Counted from the first letter of the stretch, positions 48,841-57,616 are shown. The stretch is 64,000 nt of DNA from Peterkaempfera sp044755465 (GCF_044755465.1 NZ_JBIVRB010000013.1:1-64000), one strand, 5' to 3'. Numbers and translations: made by a program. The notes: generated by a model from the letters alone, not told the origin.

Positions 48841-50430
48841 GTGCGGCAGTTCCCGACCCCTGGCCACGGGCCGCGCGCCGGCGGGCACCGGCGCCTGCTG
48901 TTCCGCTCCCTGCTGGTGCTGTCACTGGCCGCCCTGCTGCTCGGCGGCGGCGTGCCGTACATGGCGGGGCCCGGCCGCTCCTACCTCAGCTACCTGGTCC
49001 TGGCCGCCGCTGCCGACCCGGCCGGCGCGGCCCTTGCCGGGCGGGAGGCACGCGCCGCCGGCGGCACGGTGGCGCAGGAGTACCCGCAGATCGGCGCGGT
49101 GCTCGCGTACTCCGCAGCCGGCCGCTCCTTCACCGACCGGCTGCGCCACCGCCCCGGCATCGCCGCAGCGGGCGCCACCCGTACCGTCGCCACCTCCGCC
49201 CCGCCCGGCCGACTGGCCGGCGAGGGTGACTTCCAGGCCGGCGGCCGCTCCTGGCAGCCGCACGACGACGCCCCCGGCCACGCCGCCCTGCTGCCCACCG
49301 ACGACACCCCGACCGTGCCCGACCCCCATGAGCGGCCCGCCTGGAACCTGCGGATGATCGGCGCCACCGCGCCCGGCGTGGACACCGCCGCCCTGCTGGG
49401 CGGCATCGGCACCGGCGCCGACCGCACCCGGGAGGAGCTGCGCCGGGTCCTGGTGGCGGTGCTGGACTCCGGCGTGGACGACACCCACCCGGACCTACGG
49501 GACGCGGTCGACCCGGACAGCTCCGCCTCCTGCGCCGACGGCCGCCCCGACCACCGCTTCGGCGCCTGGCGCCCCGAGCAGAGCATCGGGGAGAGCGGCC
49601 ACGGCACCCATGTGGCCGGGATCATCGGCGCGGCCCGGAACGGCGACGGGGTGGTGGGGGTGGCGCCGGGCGTACGGATCGCGGCGGTACGGCTGCTGGG
49701 GGCGCAGGGGCAGTACTACGCCGAGAACATCGTCTGCGGACTGCTCTGGGCCGCCGACCACGGCGCTCGGGCGATCAACGACAGCTACTTCGCGGACCCG
49801 TGGAAGTACAACTGCCCCGAAGACCCGGACCAGGCCGCCATCATCGCCGCCGTCGGCCGCGCGGTGCGCTACGCCCGGGGGCGCGGCGCGGTGGTGGTGG
49901 CCTCGGCGGGCAATGACGCGCAGGACCTGGGCGCGCGCCGCACCGACGGGCGCAGCCCCAACGACCGGCTGACCACCGCCGCGCCGCCGGTCCGCACCCT
50001 GGGCCCCGAGTGCGTCCGGCTCCCCGCCGAGCTGCCGGGGGTGGTGGCGGTGAGCGCGGTGGAGCGGACGGGGACGATCGCGGGCTACTCCAACTACGGC
50101 GGCGGCCGGATCGTGCTGGCCGCGCCGGGCGGCGACCCGGACGGCGGGGCCGGTGGCGCCGTGGTCTCCGACTGGCCGGGCGGCCGCTACGCGGCGCTGG
50201 CGGGCACCTCGATGGCCGCCGCCCATGTCACCGGCGCGGTGGCGCTGGCCGCCGCCGCCCACCCGGGCGACGGCTCCGACGCGCTGCGGGCGGTGCTGAC
50301 CGGGGCCGCGCTGCACGGGCGCTGCCCGGTGGGGGCCGGGCTCTGCGCCGATCCGCGCTACTTCGGGGCCGGGGTGCTGACGGTGCCGCCGGAGCCGGGC
50401 AGCGGCGGCGGACGGCCCGGCAGCGGGTGA
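48841..50430 (+). CDS. S8 family (subtilisin-like) serine protease
   Basis: The 529-residue protease starts at GTG 48841 after GGTGGAGG. The N-terminus has a signal or anchor helix (RLLFRSLLVLSLAALLLGG, residues ~19-37), so it acts outside the cell or at the membrane. Catalytic residues are visible: Asp in VLDSGVDDTHPDL, His in GHGTHVAGIIGA and Ser in GTSMAAAHVTGA. Asn (oxyanion) is in VASAGNDAQ. Lhr is divergent, 150 bp away. Substrate is unknown. A possible small gene starts at its GTGA stop. Confidence 0.9.
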   Translation: MRQFPTPGHGPRAGGHRRLLFRSLLVLSLAALLLGGGVPYMAGPGRSYLSYLVLAAAADPAGAALAGREARAAGGTVAQEYPQIGAVLAYSAAGRSFTDRLRHRPGIAAAGATRTVATSAPPGRLAGEGDFQAGGRSWQPHDDAPGHAALLPTDDTPTVPDPHERPAWNLRMIGATAPGVDTAALLGGIGTGADRTREELRRVLVAVLDSGVDDTHPDLRDAVDPDSSASCADGRPDHRFGAWRPEQSIGESGHGTHVAGIIGAARNGDGVVGVAPGVRIAAVRLLGAQGQYYAENIVCGLLWAADHGARAINDSYFADPWKYNCPEDPDQAAIIAAVGRAVRYARGRGAVVVASAGNDAQDLGARRTDGRSPNDRLTTAAPPVRTLGPECVRLPAELPGVVAVSAVERTGTIAGYSNYGGGRIVLAAPGGDPDGGAGGAVVSDWPGGRYAALAGTSMAAAHVTGAVALAAAAHPGDGSDALRAVLTGAALHGRCPVGAGLCADPRYFGAGVLTVPPEPGSGGGRPGSG

Positions 50431-50657
50431 GGCCCGGCCCGCCGACCGGTCGGGCGGGGCGGCGGTACGGCAGCGGAGGACGCCCGCTGCGTACGGCACG
50501 CCATCGGACGGCACCCCCGTGGGGCGGCGCTCACCTGCTCCGGCCCTTCGGCCCGCAGCACGGCCATGGCCGCACCCTGGACAGTCGGGCGCCCTTCCTG
50601 CGGGTGGTCGGCGCGGCGGTGCTGGTCACGGCCCTGGTGCGGATCTGGGCGGGCTGA
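50427..50657 (+). CDS. Possible small membrane protein coupled to the protease
   Basis: This 76-codon frame starts with GTG overlapping the protease stop (GTGA). The first ~50 residues are basic and low-complexity. The end, APFLRVVGAAVLVTALVRIW, reads as a membrane helix. There is no family match I know. The coupling and helix make it worth listing, but it may be chance. Confidence 0.3.
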   Translation: MRPGPPTGRAGRRYGSGGRPLRTARHRTAPPWGGAHLLRPFGPQHGHGRTLDSRAPFLRVVGAAVLVTALVRIWAG

Positions 50658-50691
50658 CGGGACGACCGCGCCGGGGCGGGATACTGGGCGC

Positions 50692-50886
50692 ATGCGGCTG
50701 ACAGATTTCTGGCGGAGGATGAATGACCACTTCGGGGAGGCGTACGCGGACAGCTTCGCCCGCGACCATGTGATGACCGAGCTCGGCGGGCGCACCGTGC
50801 ACCAGGCGCTGGACGCCGGCTGGGAGGCCAAGGACGTCTGGCGCGCGGTGTGCGCCGCGATGGACGTGCCCGCCGCGCAGCGCTGA
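50692..50886 (+). CDS. DUF3046 family protein
   Basis: The 64-residue protein MRLTDFWRRMNDHFGEAYAD... matches the small actinobacterial DUF3046 family near recA. VMTELGGRTVHQALDAGWE is the conserved core. Function is unknown. It lies between the protease and the AI-2E exporter, as in other Streptomyces. Confidence 0.88.
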   Translation: MRLTDFWRRMNDHFGEAYADSFARDHVMTELGGRTVHQALDAGWEAKDVWRAVCAAMDVPAAQR

Positions 50887-50954
50887 CGGGATCGGGGCGG
50901 GGGCTGCCGGGGCCGGGGCGGGGCCGCCGACCGCGATGGGCGAGACTGGGGCCC

Positions 50955-52391
50955 GTGACAGGCAGTGACGAACCCCAGGAGACCCCGGCCGCCATCGGCC
51001 GCCCCGAGCCGGCGGCCCGGGAGGAGACAGCCCGGGAGGAGACAGCCCAGAAGGAGACAGCCCGGGAGGCGGCCGCCGTGCCCGGGGCGGGCCGCTCCTC
51101 GCTGTTGCGGGGGGAGGGCATGCCGCGCTGGCTGCCCCGGGCGCTGCTGCTGCTGTTCGTCTTCGCGGGGCTGTTCGAGTTCGCGGACTGGGCGTTCCAC
51201 CAGCTGATCGGCCTCTTCACCCTGCTGCTGGTGTCCTTCTTCCTCTCGCTGGCGATGGAGCCCGCGGTGGACCGGATGGCCGCCCGGGGGGTGCGGCGCG
51301 GTGTGGGCACCTTCATCGTCTTCCTGGCGGTGCTGGTCGCCGGCGGCGGCTTCCTGGCCGCGCTGGGCACCCTGCTGGTCGACCAGGTCGGGCAGGTGGC
51401 CAAGAAGCTGCCGCAACTGCTCAACGACCTGATCGGCTGGGTCAACAGCACCTTCCACACCGATGTCACCCTGGACCAGCTGCAGCAGCGGGTGCTCCAG
51501 GACTCCGGCGACGTCGAGAAGTACGCCCAGCGGGCCGCCGACAACATCCTGGGCGTCTCCACCACGCTGATCGGCGGCCTCTTCCAACTGTTCACCATCG
51601 CCCTGTTCACCTTCTACCTCACCGCGGACGGGCCCCGGGTGCGCCGGACCGTCTGCTCGCTGCTGCCGCCGGCCAAGCAGGCGGAGGTGCTGCGGGCCTG
51701 GGAGATCGCGCTTGCCAAGACCGGCGGATACATCTACTCGCGCGCCCTGCTCGCGCTCTTCTCCGCGGTCGCGCACGGCGTGGTGCTCTACCTGCTGCAC
51801 ATCCCGTACGCGCTGGCGCTCGCGATCTGGGTCGGGGCGGTCTCCCAGTTCGTGCCGACCATCGGCACCTATCTGGCCGGGGCGCTGCCGATGCTGGTGG
51901 CGCTGACCGTGCGGCCGGTGGACGCGCTCTGGGTGCTGGCGTTCGTGGTCGTCTACCAGCAGGTGGAGAACTATCTGCTGCAACCCAGGGTGACGGCGCG
52001 GACGGTCGATGTGCATCCGGCGATGGCGTTCGGGGCGGTGATCGCCGGGGCCGCGCTGCTGGGGGCGGTGGGCGCGGTGATCGCCATTCCGGCGGCGGCG
52101 ACCCTCCAGGGGTTCGTCAGCACCTATGTGAAGCGCTACGAGGTGGCGCAGGACCCCCGGATCGACCTCGGTGAGGCGCGCAGGCAGCGGCGGCAGGCGG
52201 CGGCGCGCCGGCTGCGGCGGCTGGTCTCCCGGGGACCGGGGCGGCTCTCCGACCGGGACGGCGGGAGCGGTGGCGGGCCCGGGAGCGGTGGCGGGCCCGG
52301 GAGCAGTGATGGGGGCGGGACGCCGGGCGGTGGCACGTCGGGTGGCGGCGGCGAAGGTCCAGGTGGCGGCGGGGAGGACGGCCGCGGCTGA
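50955..52391 (+). CDS. AI-2E family (PerM-like) membrane exporter
   Basis: The 478-residue membrane protein has a GTG start, a 50-residue head with AREET repeats, and about eight hydrophobic segments of the AI-2E/UPF0118 family. Markers are LLLFVFAGLFEFADWAFHQL, SLAMEPAVDRM, FTFYLTADGPRVRR and VSQFVPTIGTYLAGALPM. Members move small molecules or ions (AI-2 in E. coli TqsA), but the family is diverse. The C-terminus is Gly/Ser/Pro-rich. recA starts 173 bp downstream from its own promoters. Confidence 0.88.
   Translation: MTGSDEPQETPAAIGRPEPAAREETAREETAQKETAREAAAVPGAGRSSLLRGEGMPRWLPRALLLLFVFAGLFEFADWAFHQLIGLFTLLLVSFFLSLAMEPAVDRMAARGVRRGVGTFIVFLAVLVAGGGFLAALGTLLVDQVGQVAKKLPQLLNDLIGWVNSTFHTDVTLDQLQQRVLQDSGDVEKYAQRAADNILGVSTTLIGGLFQLFTIALFTFYLTADGPRVRRTVCSLLPPAKQAEVLRAWEIALAKTGGYIYSRALLALFSAVAHGVVLYLLHIPYALALAIWVGAVSQFVPTIGTYLAGALPMLVALTVRPVDALWVLAFVVVYQQVENYLLQPRVTARTVDVHPAMAFGAVIAGAALLGAVGAVIAIPAAATLQGFVSTYVKRYEVAQDPRIDLGEARRQRRQAAARRLRRLVSRGPGRLSDRDGGSGGGPGSGGGPGSSDGGGTPGGGTSGGGGEGPGGGGEDGRG
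51016..51060 (+). repeat. 15-bp tandem repeat in the exporter head
   Basis: Three units of CCCGGGAGGAGACAG type encode AREET/AQKET near the N-terminus of the exporter. Confidence 0.85.
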
Positions 52392-52433
52392 GCGGGTCGC
52401 GGGGCGCCCGGCGGTGCCGCGTTCCCCGTGAAT

Positions 52434-52447
52434 CGAACTTGTGTTCT
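52434..52447. promoter_or_regulatory. LexA (SOS) box of recA
   Basis: CGAACTTGTGTTCT matches the actinobacterial SOS box CGAAC-N4-GTTCG except for the last base. It lies 118 bp before the recA start and next to a TATGCT (-10 like, 52449-52454). LexA binding would repress the upstream promoter until RecA is active. Confidence 0.8.
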
Positions 52448-52497
52448 GTATGCTGGATCGCGGCGAGTTATCCACAGGCGGGGCCTCTCGGGGCCGA

Positions 52498-52520
52498 TTG
52501 TCAGTGGTACGCGCTAGCGT
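52498..52520 (+). promoter_or_regulatory. RecA-NDp (PafBC-type) promoter of recA
   Basis: TTGTCAGTGG at 52498-52507 and TAGCGT at 52515-52520 (8 bases after TTGTCAGTG) match the RecA/LexA-independent damage promoter described in mycobacteria, activated by PafBC. It is placed just upstream of the recA start, downstream of the LexA box. Confidence 0.8.
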
Positions 52521-52564
52521 CGATGACGATGAAGCGCACAGCACAGACCAGCAGGGTGGAATCC

Positions 52565-53704
52565 ATGGCAGGTACCGATCGCGAGCGGGCTCTAGAGACC
52601 GCGCTCGCACAGATCGAGCGACAGTTCGGCAAGGGATCGGTGATGCGGCTCGGCGACGAGGCCCGCGCCCCGATCGAGGTCATTCCGACCGGCTCCATCG
52701 CCCTGGACGTCGCCCTCGGCGTCGGGGGCCTTCCGCGCGGCCGCGTGGTGGAGGTCTACGGGCCGGAGTCCTCCGGCAAGACGACCCTCACCCTCCACGC
52801 GGTGGCCAACGCCCAGCGGGCGGGCGGCATCGTGGCGTTCGTGGACGCCGAGCACGCGCTCGACCCCGACTACGCCAAGCGGCTGGGCGTCGACACCGAC
52901 GCCCTCCTGGTCTCCCAGCCGGACACGGGCGAGCAGGCCCTGGAGATCACGGACATGCTCATCCGGTCCGGCGCCATCGACCTGATCGTGATCGACTCGG
53001 TGGCGGCCCTGGTGCCGCGCGCCGAGATCGAGGGTGAGATGGGCGACTCCCACGTCGGTCTCCAGGCCCGGCTGATGAGCCAGGCGCTGCGGAAGATCAC
53101 CGGTGCTCTCAACCAGTCCAAGACCACCGCGATCTTCATCAACCAGCTCCGGGAGAAGGTCGGCGTGATGTTCGGCTCCCCGGAGACCACCACCGGTGGC
53201 CGGGCGCTGAAGTTCTACGCCTCGGTCCGCCTCGACATCCGCCGGATCGAGACCCTCAAGGACGGCACCGAGGCGGTCGGCAACCGCACCCGGGTCAAGG
53301 TCGTCAAGAACAAGGTGGCCTCGCCGTTCAAGCAGGCCGAGTTCGACATCCTCTACGGCGTCGGCATCAGCCGCGAGGGCGGTCTGATCGACATGGGCGT
53401 CGAGCACGGCTTCGTCCGCAAGTCGGGGGCCTGGTACACCTACGAGGGCGACCAGCTCGGCCAGGGCAAGGAGAACGCGCGCAACTTCCTGCGCGACAAC
53501 CCCGACCTCGCGGACGAGATCGAGAAGAAGATCAAGGAGAAGCTGGGCGTCGGCCCGCGCGTCGACGCTCCGGCCGATTCGGCGGACCAGGCCGCCGGTG
53601 CGGCTCCGGCCGCTGCGGCCGCTGCCGAGGGGGCGTCGGCCAAGCCGATCACGGCCACCGCCGCCAAGACCACGGCCGCCAAGAAGACCGCGGCCAAGGC
53701 CTGA
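52565..53704 (+). CDS. recA: RecA recombinase
   Basis: The 379-residue RecA protein has Walker A GPESSGKT, Walker B LIVIDSVAAL, the L1 region EIEGEMGDSHVGLQ and the L2 region GSPETTTGGRALKFYA. It catalyses strand exchange and LexA self-cleavage. The last ~45 residues are Ala/Lys-rich (TAAKTTAAKKTAAKA), longer than in E. coli and typical of Streptomyces. ATG 52565 begins MAGTDRE. It is followed by recX after 7 bases. Two damage-responsive promoters lie upstream. Confidence 0.98.
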   Translation: MAGTDRERALETALAQIERQFGKGSVMRLGDEARAPIEVIPTGSIALDVALGVGGLPRGRVVEVYGPESSGKTTLTLHAVANAQRAGGIVAFVDAEHALDPDYAKRLGVDTDALLVSQPDTGEQALEITDMLIRSGAIDLIVIDSVAALVPRAEIEGEMGDSHVGLQARLMSQALRKITGALNQSKTTAIFINQLREKVGVMFGSPETTTGGRALKFYASVRLDIRRIETLKDGTEAVGNRTRVKVVKNKVASPFKQAEFDILYGVGISREGGLIDMGVEHGFVRKSGAWYTYEGDQLGQGKENARNFLRDNPDLADEIEKKIKEKLGVGPRVDAPADSADQAAGAAPAAAAAAEGASAKPITATAAKTTAAKKTAAKA

Positions 53705-53711
53705 GCAGCCG

Positions 53712-54650
53712 ATGCGGAACGACACTGAGTCGCCCGTCCCCGGTGAGCCACCGGAGACGGGCGACTGGGGCCCGCTGGACTGGTGCGCCAGCGGCGCGGT
53801 GGGTGCCGCCTGGCGGCAGCCCGCCCCGGGGTCCGAGCAGCAGGGCGCCGAGCGGCCGGGCACCGAGCGGCGGCCCGAGACCGGGCGGCGGTTCGGGGGC
53901 GGCCGGTACGACCCGGCGCCGCCGTTCCCGGCCGACGACCGGGAGCGGCCGGCTCGCGCGGACCGGCCGCAGCGGCTGCGGCGCGGCGGTCGGTCCCGTA
54001 CCGGGCCGGGCCGTTTCGGGGCAGACGGTTCCGGGCCGGACTCTTCCGGACCGGACTTTTCTGGGCCGGACTTTTCCGGGGCGCCGGACGGTTCCGGATC
54101 GGCCGGCGCCGACCCGGCCGGGCCGGGTGCGGCCGAGGAGGTGCGCGACCCGGCGGCGCAGGCCCGCGCCATCTGCCTGCGGCTGCTCACCGGCTCGCCC
54201 CGCACCCGCAAGCAGCTGGCGGACGCCCTGCGCAAGCGGGGCATCCCCGAGGAGGCAGCAGCGGAAGTGCTCTCCCGCTTCGAGGACGTGGGGCTGATCG
54301 ACGACGCGGCCTTCGCCGACGCCTGGGTGGAGTCCCGTCACACCGGGCGCGGGCTCTCCCGCCGCGCCCTCGCCCGCGAGCTGCGCACCCGGGGGGTCTC
54401 CGGGGCGGTGGTCGAGGAAGCCGTCGGTCGGCTCGACCCGGAGCAGGAGGCCGACACCGCGCGGGCCCTGGTCGACCGCAAGCTGCGCGCCACCAGAGGT
54501 CTGGACCGCCAGGTGCGCATCCGCCGCCTCGCCGGAATGCTCGCCCGGCGCGGCTATCCCGAGGGCCTGGCGCTCCGGGTGGTCCGCGAGGCGCTGACCG
54601 CCGAGGGCGAGGCCGCCGAAGAACTGGACCGGTGGTTGCCAGACGGTTGA
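53712..54650 (+). CDS. recX: RecX regulatory protein
   Basis: The 312-residue protein starts at ATG 53712. The conserved RecX domain is the last ~165 residues: AICLRLLTGSPRTRKQLADA, VLSRFEDVGLIDDAAFADAW and RARALAREL-type three-helix repeats. It binds RecA filaments and inhibits them. The first ~140 residues are a disordered Pro/Gly/Arg-rich head that includes a 15-bp repeat (SGPDF units), much longer than in E. coli RecX (166 aa). It is in an operon with recA, 7 bp downstream. Confidence 0.93.
   Translation: MRNDTESPVPGEPPETGDWGPLDWCASGAVGAAWRQPAPGSEQQGAERPGTERRPETGRRFGGGRYDPAPPFPADDRERPARADRPQRLRRGGRSRTGPGRFGADGSGPDSSGPDFSGPDFSGAPDGSGSAGADPAGPGAAEEVRDPAAQARAICLRLLTGSPRTRKQLADALRKRGIPEEAAAEVLSRFEDVGLIDDAAFADAWVESRHTGRGLSRRALARELRTRGVSGAVVEEAVGRLDPEQEADTARALVDRKLRATRGLDRQVRIRRLAGMLARRGYPEGLALRVVREALTAEGEAAEELDRWLPDG
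54031..54075 (+). repeat. 15-bp tandem repeat in recX head
   Basis: Three 15-bp units (CCGGGCCGGACTCTT, CCGGACCGGACTTTT, CTGGGCCGGACTTTT) encode SGPDS/SGPDF repeats. The T-rich part is unusual for this genome. Confidence 0.85.
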
Positions 54651-54675
54651 GCAGAAGTCAATCAGCGATCACATC

Positions 54676-54704
54676 TTGACCGTTTCGTGACCTGGATCTA
54701 GCCT
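54676..54704 (+). promoter_or_regulatory. Sigma-70-type promoter of the RNase Y gene
   Basis: TTGACC (54676-54681), a 17-bp spacer and TAGCCT (54699-54704) give a good HrdB-like promoter. Transcription would start near 54711, about 16 bases before the ATG at 54727. Confidence 0.7.
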
Positions 54705-54726
54705 CACAACTAGTGAGGGAAGCGGC

Positions 54727-56265
54727 ATGACTCGAACATGCCACCGGTCGGCCGTATCGACTGTCCGCCCCCTGCCGGAAGGCCCCTCACCGTGCCGCTG
54801 CGCCAGCAGCGGAGCAGGCGCCGGGACGGGAGTGGGCCACATGGGGATCGCGCCGACCGCCGGATCTCTGGTCCCGGTGGCAGCTGCGGTGCTGGTGGCC
54901 GCCGTGCTCGCCGTCGGAGCGCTGCTCCAGCACCGGCTGCACACCGAGGCGAAGCGGGAGACCGAGGCGGCCCGCAGCGAGCTGCGCCGGGCGCGCAACG
55001 AGCTGGAGCGCCGCGAACAGCGGCTCACCGAACGTGAAGACCGGTTGGACGGCGAACAACGCCGACTGCTGACCCTGCATCATGAACTCGACGACCGGGC
55101 GGCCCTGCTGGAGGACGAGCGGCGATTGCTGCTGGAGCGCGCCGCCGGGCTCACCGCCGAGGCCGCACACGCCGAGCTGGTCCGCGCGGTGGAGGTGCAG
55201 GCCAAGCGGGAGGCCGCCGTCCTGATCCGGGATCTGGAGAACAGCGCCCGGGAGCAGGGCGAGCAGCGGGCCCGCGAGATCATCGCGCTGGCCGTCCAGC
55301 GGCTGGCCGGTGAGCAGACCGCCGAGTCGGCGGTCTCTGCGGTGCGGCTGCCGAGCGACGACATCAAGGGCCGGATCATCGGTCGCGAGGGCCGCAACAT
55401 CCGCGCCTTCGAGTCGGTGACCGGAGTCAATCTGATCGTCGACGAGACACCCGGCACCGTGCAGCTCTCCTGCTTCGACCCGGTCCGGCGCGAAGTGGCC
55501 CGGCTGACCCTGGAGACGCTGGTCACCGACGGCCGCATCCACCCGCAGCGGATCGAGGAGGTCCACCTGCGCTCTGCGGCGGAGGTCGAGCGGCTCTGCC
55601 TCCGGGCCGGCGAGGACGCCCTGCTGGAGGTCGGCGTCTCCGACATGCACCCCGAACTGGTCCGGCTGCTCGGCCGGCTGCGCCACCGCACCTCGTACGG
55701 GCAGAACGTCCTGCGGCACCTGGTGGAGTCCGCCCAGATCGCCGGGACCATGGCGGCCGAACTGGGGATGGCCCCCGCGCTGGTCAAGCGCTGCGCCCTG
55801 CTGCACGACATCGGCAAGGCGGTCACCCACCGGGTCGAGGGCAGCCACGCCGCGATCGGCGCCGAGCTGGCCCGCCGCTACGGCGAGCCGGACGAGGTGG
55901 TGCACGCCATCGCGGCCCACCACGGCGAGGTGCAGCCCAGCACCGTGGAGGCAGTGCTCACCCAGGCCGCCGACGCCTGCTCCGGCGGCCGCCCCGGCGC
56001 CCGCCGCGAGTCACTGGAGCTGCACGTCCGGCGGCTGGAGCGGCTGGAGGCCATCGCCGGTGCCCATGAGGGCGTGGAGAAGGTCTTCGCCATGCAGGCC
56101 GGGCGGGAGGTGCGGGTGATGGTCCGGCCGCACGCCGTGGACGACATCCAGGCGCAGGTCATAGCGCGCGAGGTGGCCAAGCAGGTGGAGCAGGAGCTGA
56201 CCTACCCCGGCCAGATCCGCATCACCGTGGTCCGGGAGAGCCGGGCGACGGAGTTCGCCCGCTGA
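54727..56265 (+). CDS. rny: RNase Y-like membrane endoribonuclease (KH + HD domains)
   Basis: The 512-residue frame starts at ATG 54727 with GAGGGA 6 bases upstream; a second start at ATG 54841 would give 474 residues beginning directly at the membrane segment. Order: one membrane helix (VAAAVLVAAVLAVGALLQH, ~50-68), a long coiled coil rich in Arg/Glu (to ~200), a KH RNA-binding domain (DIKGRIIGREGRNIRAFESV) and an HD domain (LLHDIGKAV, AIAAHHGEV). This is the domain order of RNase Y, an mRNA-degrading enzyme in Firmicutes. In Streptomyces its role is less clear, as RNase E/G and J are also present. Confidence 0.82.
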   Translation: MTRTCHRSAVSTVRPLPEGPSPCRCASSGAGAGTGVGHMGIAPTAGSLVPVAAAVLVAAVLAVGALLQHRLHTEAKRETEAARSELRRARNELERREQRLTEREDRLDGEQRRLLTLHHELDDRAALLEDERRLLLERAAGLTAEAAHAELVRAVEVQAKREAAVLIRDLENSAREQGEQRAREIIALAVQRLAGEQTAESAVSAVRLPSDDIKGRIIGREGRNIRAFESVTGVNLIVDETPGTVQLSCFDPVRREVARLTLETLVTDGRIHPQRIEEVHLRSAAEVERLCLRAGEDALLEVGVSDMHPELVRLLGRLRHRTSYGQNVLRHLVESAQIAGTMAAELGMAPALVKRCALLHDIGKAVTHRVEGSHAAIGAELARRYGEPDEVVHAIAAHHGEVQPSTVEAVLTQAADACSGGRPGARRESLELHVRRLERLEAIAGAHEGVEKVFAMQAGREVRVMVRPHAVDDIQAQVIAREVAKQVEQELTYPGQIRITVVRESRATEFAR

Positions 56266-56298
56266 CCGGCGCACTGAACCGGGGCGCTGACCGGGGCG

Positions 56299-56706
56299 CT
56301 AGACCGGGGCGTCGGCAGGTGGGGTGACGGGCAGCCCGGCGGCGGCCCAGGCCTGGAAGCCGCCGATCAGATCGGTGGCCCGGTGCAGGCCGAGATCCCG
56401 CAGCGAGACCGCCGCCAGCGACGAGGCGTACCCCTCGTTGCAGAACACGATCACCCGCAGACCGTGGTGGACGGCCTCCGGCAGCCGGTGGTCGCACTGC
56501 GGGTCCAGCCGCCACTCCAGCTCATTGCGCTCCACCACCAGGGCACCGGGCACGGTGCCGTCCCGGTCGCGCAGCGCGGCATAGCGGGTGTCCACCAGCA
56601 GCGCGCCCTCCCTTACGGCGGCAGCGGCCTGATGCGGCGTCAGGCGATCCAGTCGGGCTCGGGCCCGGTCCAGCGCCTGGTCGATGCTGAGCGGTCGATC
56701 CGTCAC
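56299..56706 (-). CDS. Rhodanese-like sulfurtransferase
   Basis: The 135-residue protein is a single rhodanese domain. The active-site loop is VFCNEGYASS with the catalytic Cys; it moves sulfane sulfur from thiosulfate or persulfides. GTG 56706 overlaps the stop of the cysteine dioxygenase gene (GTGA), so the two are translated together. It is the last gene of the unit led by the cysteine-rich leader peptide. The loop CNEGYASS differs from the classic CRKGVT, so the acceptor may differ. Confidence 0.88.
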   Translation of the reverse strand: MTDRPLSIDQALDRARARLDRLTPHQAAAAVREGALLVDTRYAALRDRDGTVPGALVVERNELEWRLDPQCDHRLPEAVHHGLRVIVFCNEGYASSLAAVSLRDLGLHRATDLIGGFQAWAAAGLPVTPPADAPV

Positions 56707-57311
56707 TGCTCCCACTCCTCCGGCACCTCGACGGTCTCCAGGGTCAGCACCCGGTCCCGGCGGCTGTAGCGGCGCATCAGCGGCAGCGGGGGGTAGTAGA
56801 CGTGTACGGAGATCGCATGCTGCTCCTCGGAGGAGTTGACCACCTGGTGGACATGGCGGGGCCCGAAGGCCCGGCCCCGCCCGACCGGCAGGCCGCGCTC
56901 ACGGTCGACCCCCTCGACCAGCTCCAGGGTGCGCCACCCCTCGGTGGGCAGCTCCACGGCGATCGACTGCTCGGTGAGCCGGCCGGACGCGGTGACGAAG
57001 GCGCCCCGGGAGCCGCCGTGGTCGTGCCAGCCGGTCTCGGCGCCGGGCGGCCAGCCGATGAGCCATGCCTCGCTGCCGCCGGGACCCTCCAGGGCGACCC
57101 AGGTGCGCTGCTGCGGGTCGATCGGCAGCAGGGCGATGGCGGCGGGGTCGGCGGCGGTGCGGTGGGCGAAGTCCAGCAGCTCGGCAAGGGTGGGGCCGCC
57201 GCTGTCGGCGGGGGTGACAGGGGAGGGTGCGGTGGGAGTGGGTGTGGTGGGAGTGGGTGTGACCGGGGTGGGTGTGGCGGTGGACGCGGTGGTGTCGGCG
57301 GTGCGGGGCAA
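56703..57311 (-). CDS. Cysteine dioxygenase family protein
   Basis: The 202-residue cupin protein converts cysteine to cysteine sulfinate with iron and O2. The metal-binding HDH lies in GWHDHGGSRGAF, the third histidine in FGPRHVHQVVNSS. A Thr/Pro-rich head precedes the domain. TTG 57311 with AGGACGG upstream is chosen; an ATG at 57377 lacks a ribosome site, so the true start is uncertain. It is preceded by a cysteine-rich leader peptide and coupled to a rhodanese gene, which fits removal of excess cysteine. Confidence 0.85.
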   Translation of the reverse strand: MPRTADTTASTATPTPVTPTPTTPTPTAPSPVTPADSGGPTLAELLDFAHRTAADPAAIALLPIDPQQRTWVALEGPGGSEAWLIGWPPGAETGWHDHGGSRGAFVTASGRLTEQSIAVELPTEGWRTLELVEGVDRERGLPVGRGRAFGPRHVHQVVNSSEEQHAISVHVYYPPLPLMRRYSRRDRVLTLETVEVPEEWEQ

Positions 57312-57526
57312 GGTGGACCGTCCTGGGTACGGCGGCGGCCGCCCGGGGGCCGGGCGGGCTGCGGATGGGGAGCCCATGGGCGGCGGGTCCGGTCGAGCGG
57401 GACCGGGTACGTCGGCAGGGGCTGCTGCGCGGGCGCGGGCGCGGACCGGGCCGGATCGGCCTGGGCGGCGGATTTACCGGAGCGGCGCGGGGGCGTCAGT
57501 GCCCGGCGCGGGGTCCGGAGGCGTGG

Positions 57527-57616
57527 TCAGGCGGCGCGGCGACAACACAGGCAGCCGACGTACCGGACCGTGTCCAGGTGCGTGCGGCGGAAGAGCCTGA
57601 GGCCGAGGTGTCCCAC
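57527..57616 (-). CDS. Cysteine-rich leader peptide (putative attenuator)
   Basis: This 29-codon frame starts with GTG and ends RYVGCLCCRRAA, with Cys at four of the last thirteen positions and a TGT-TGT pair. A pattern of LRLFRRTHLDTVRYVG followed by a Cys cluster resembles the small leader peptides known in actinobacteria before sulfur genes. It lies ~215 bases before cysteine dioxygenase. Slow translation at Cys codons when cysteine is low could change the downstream RNA fold. It is too short to be found by ORF length alone. Confidence 0.75.
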   Translation of the reverse strand: MGHLGLRLFRRTHLDTVRYVGCLCCRRAA

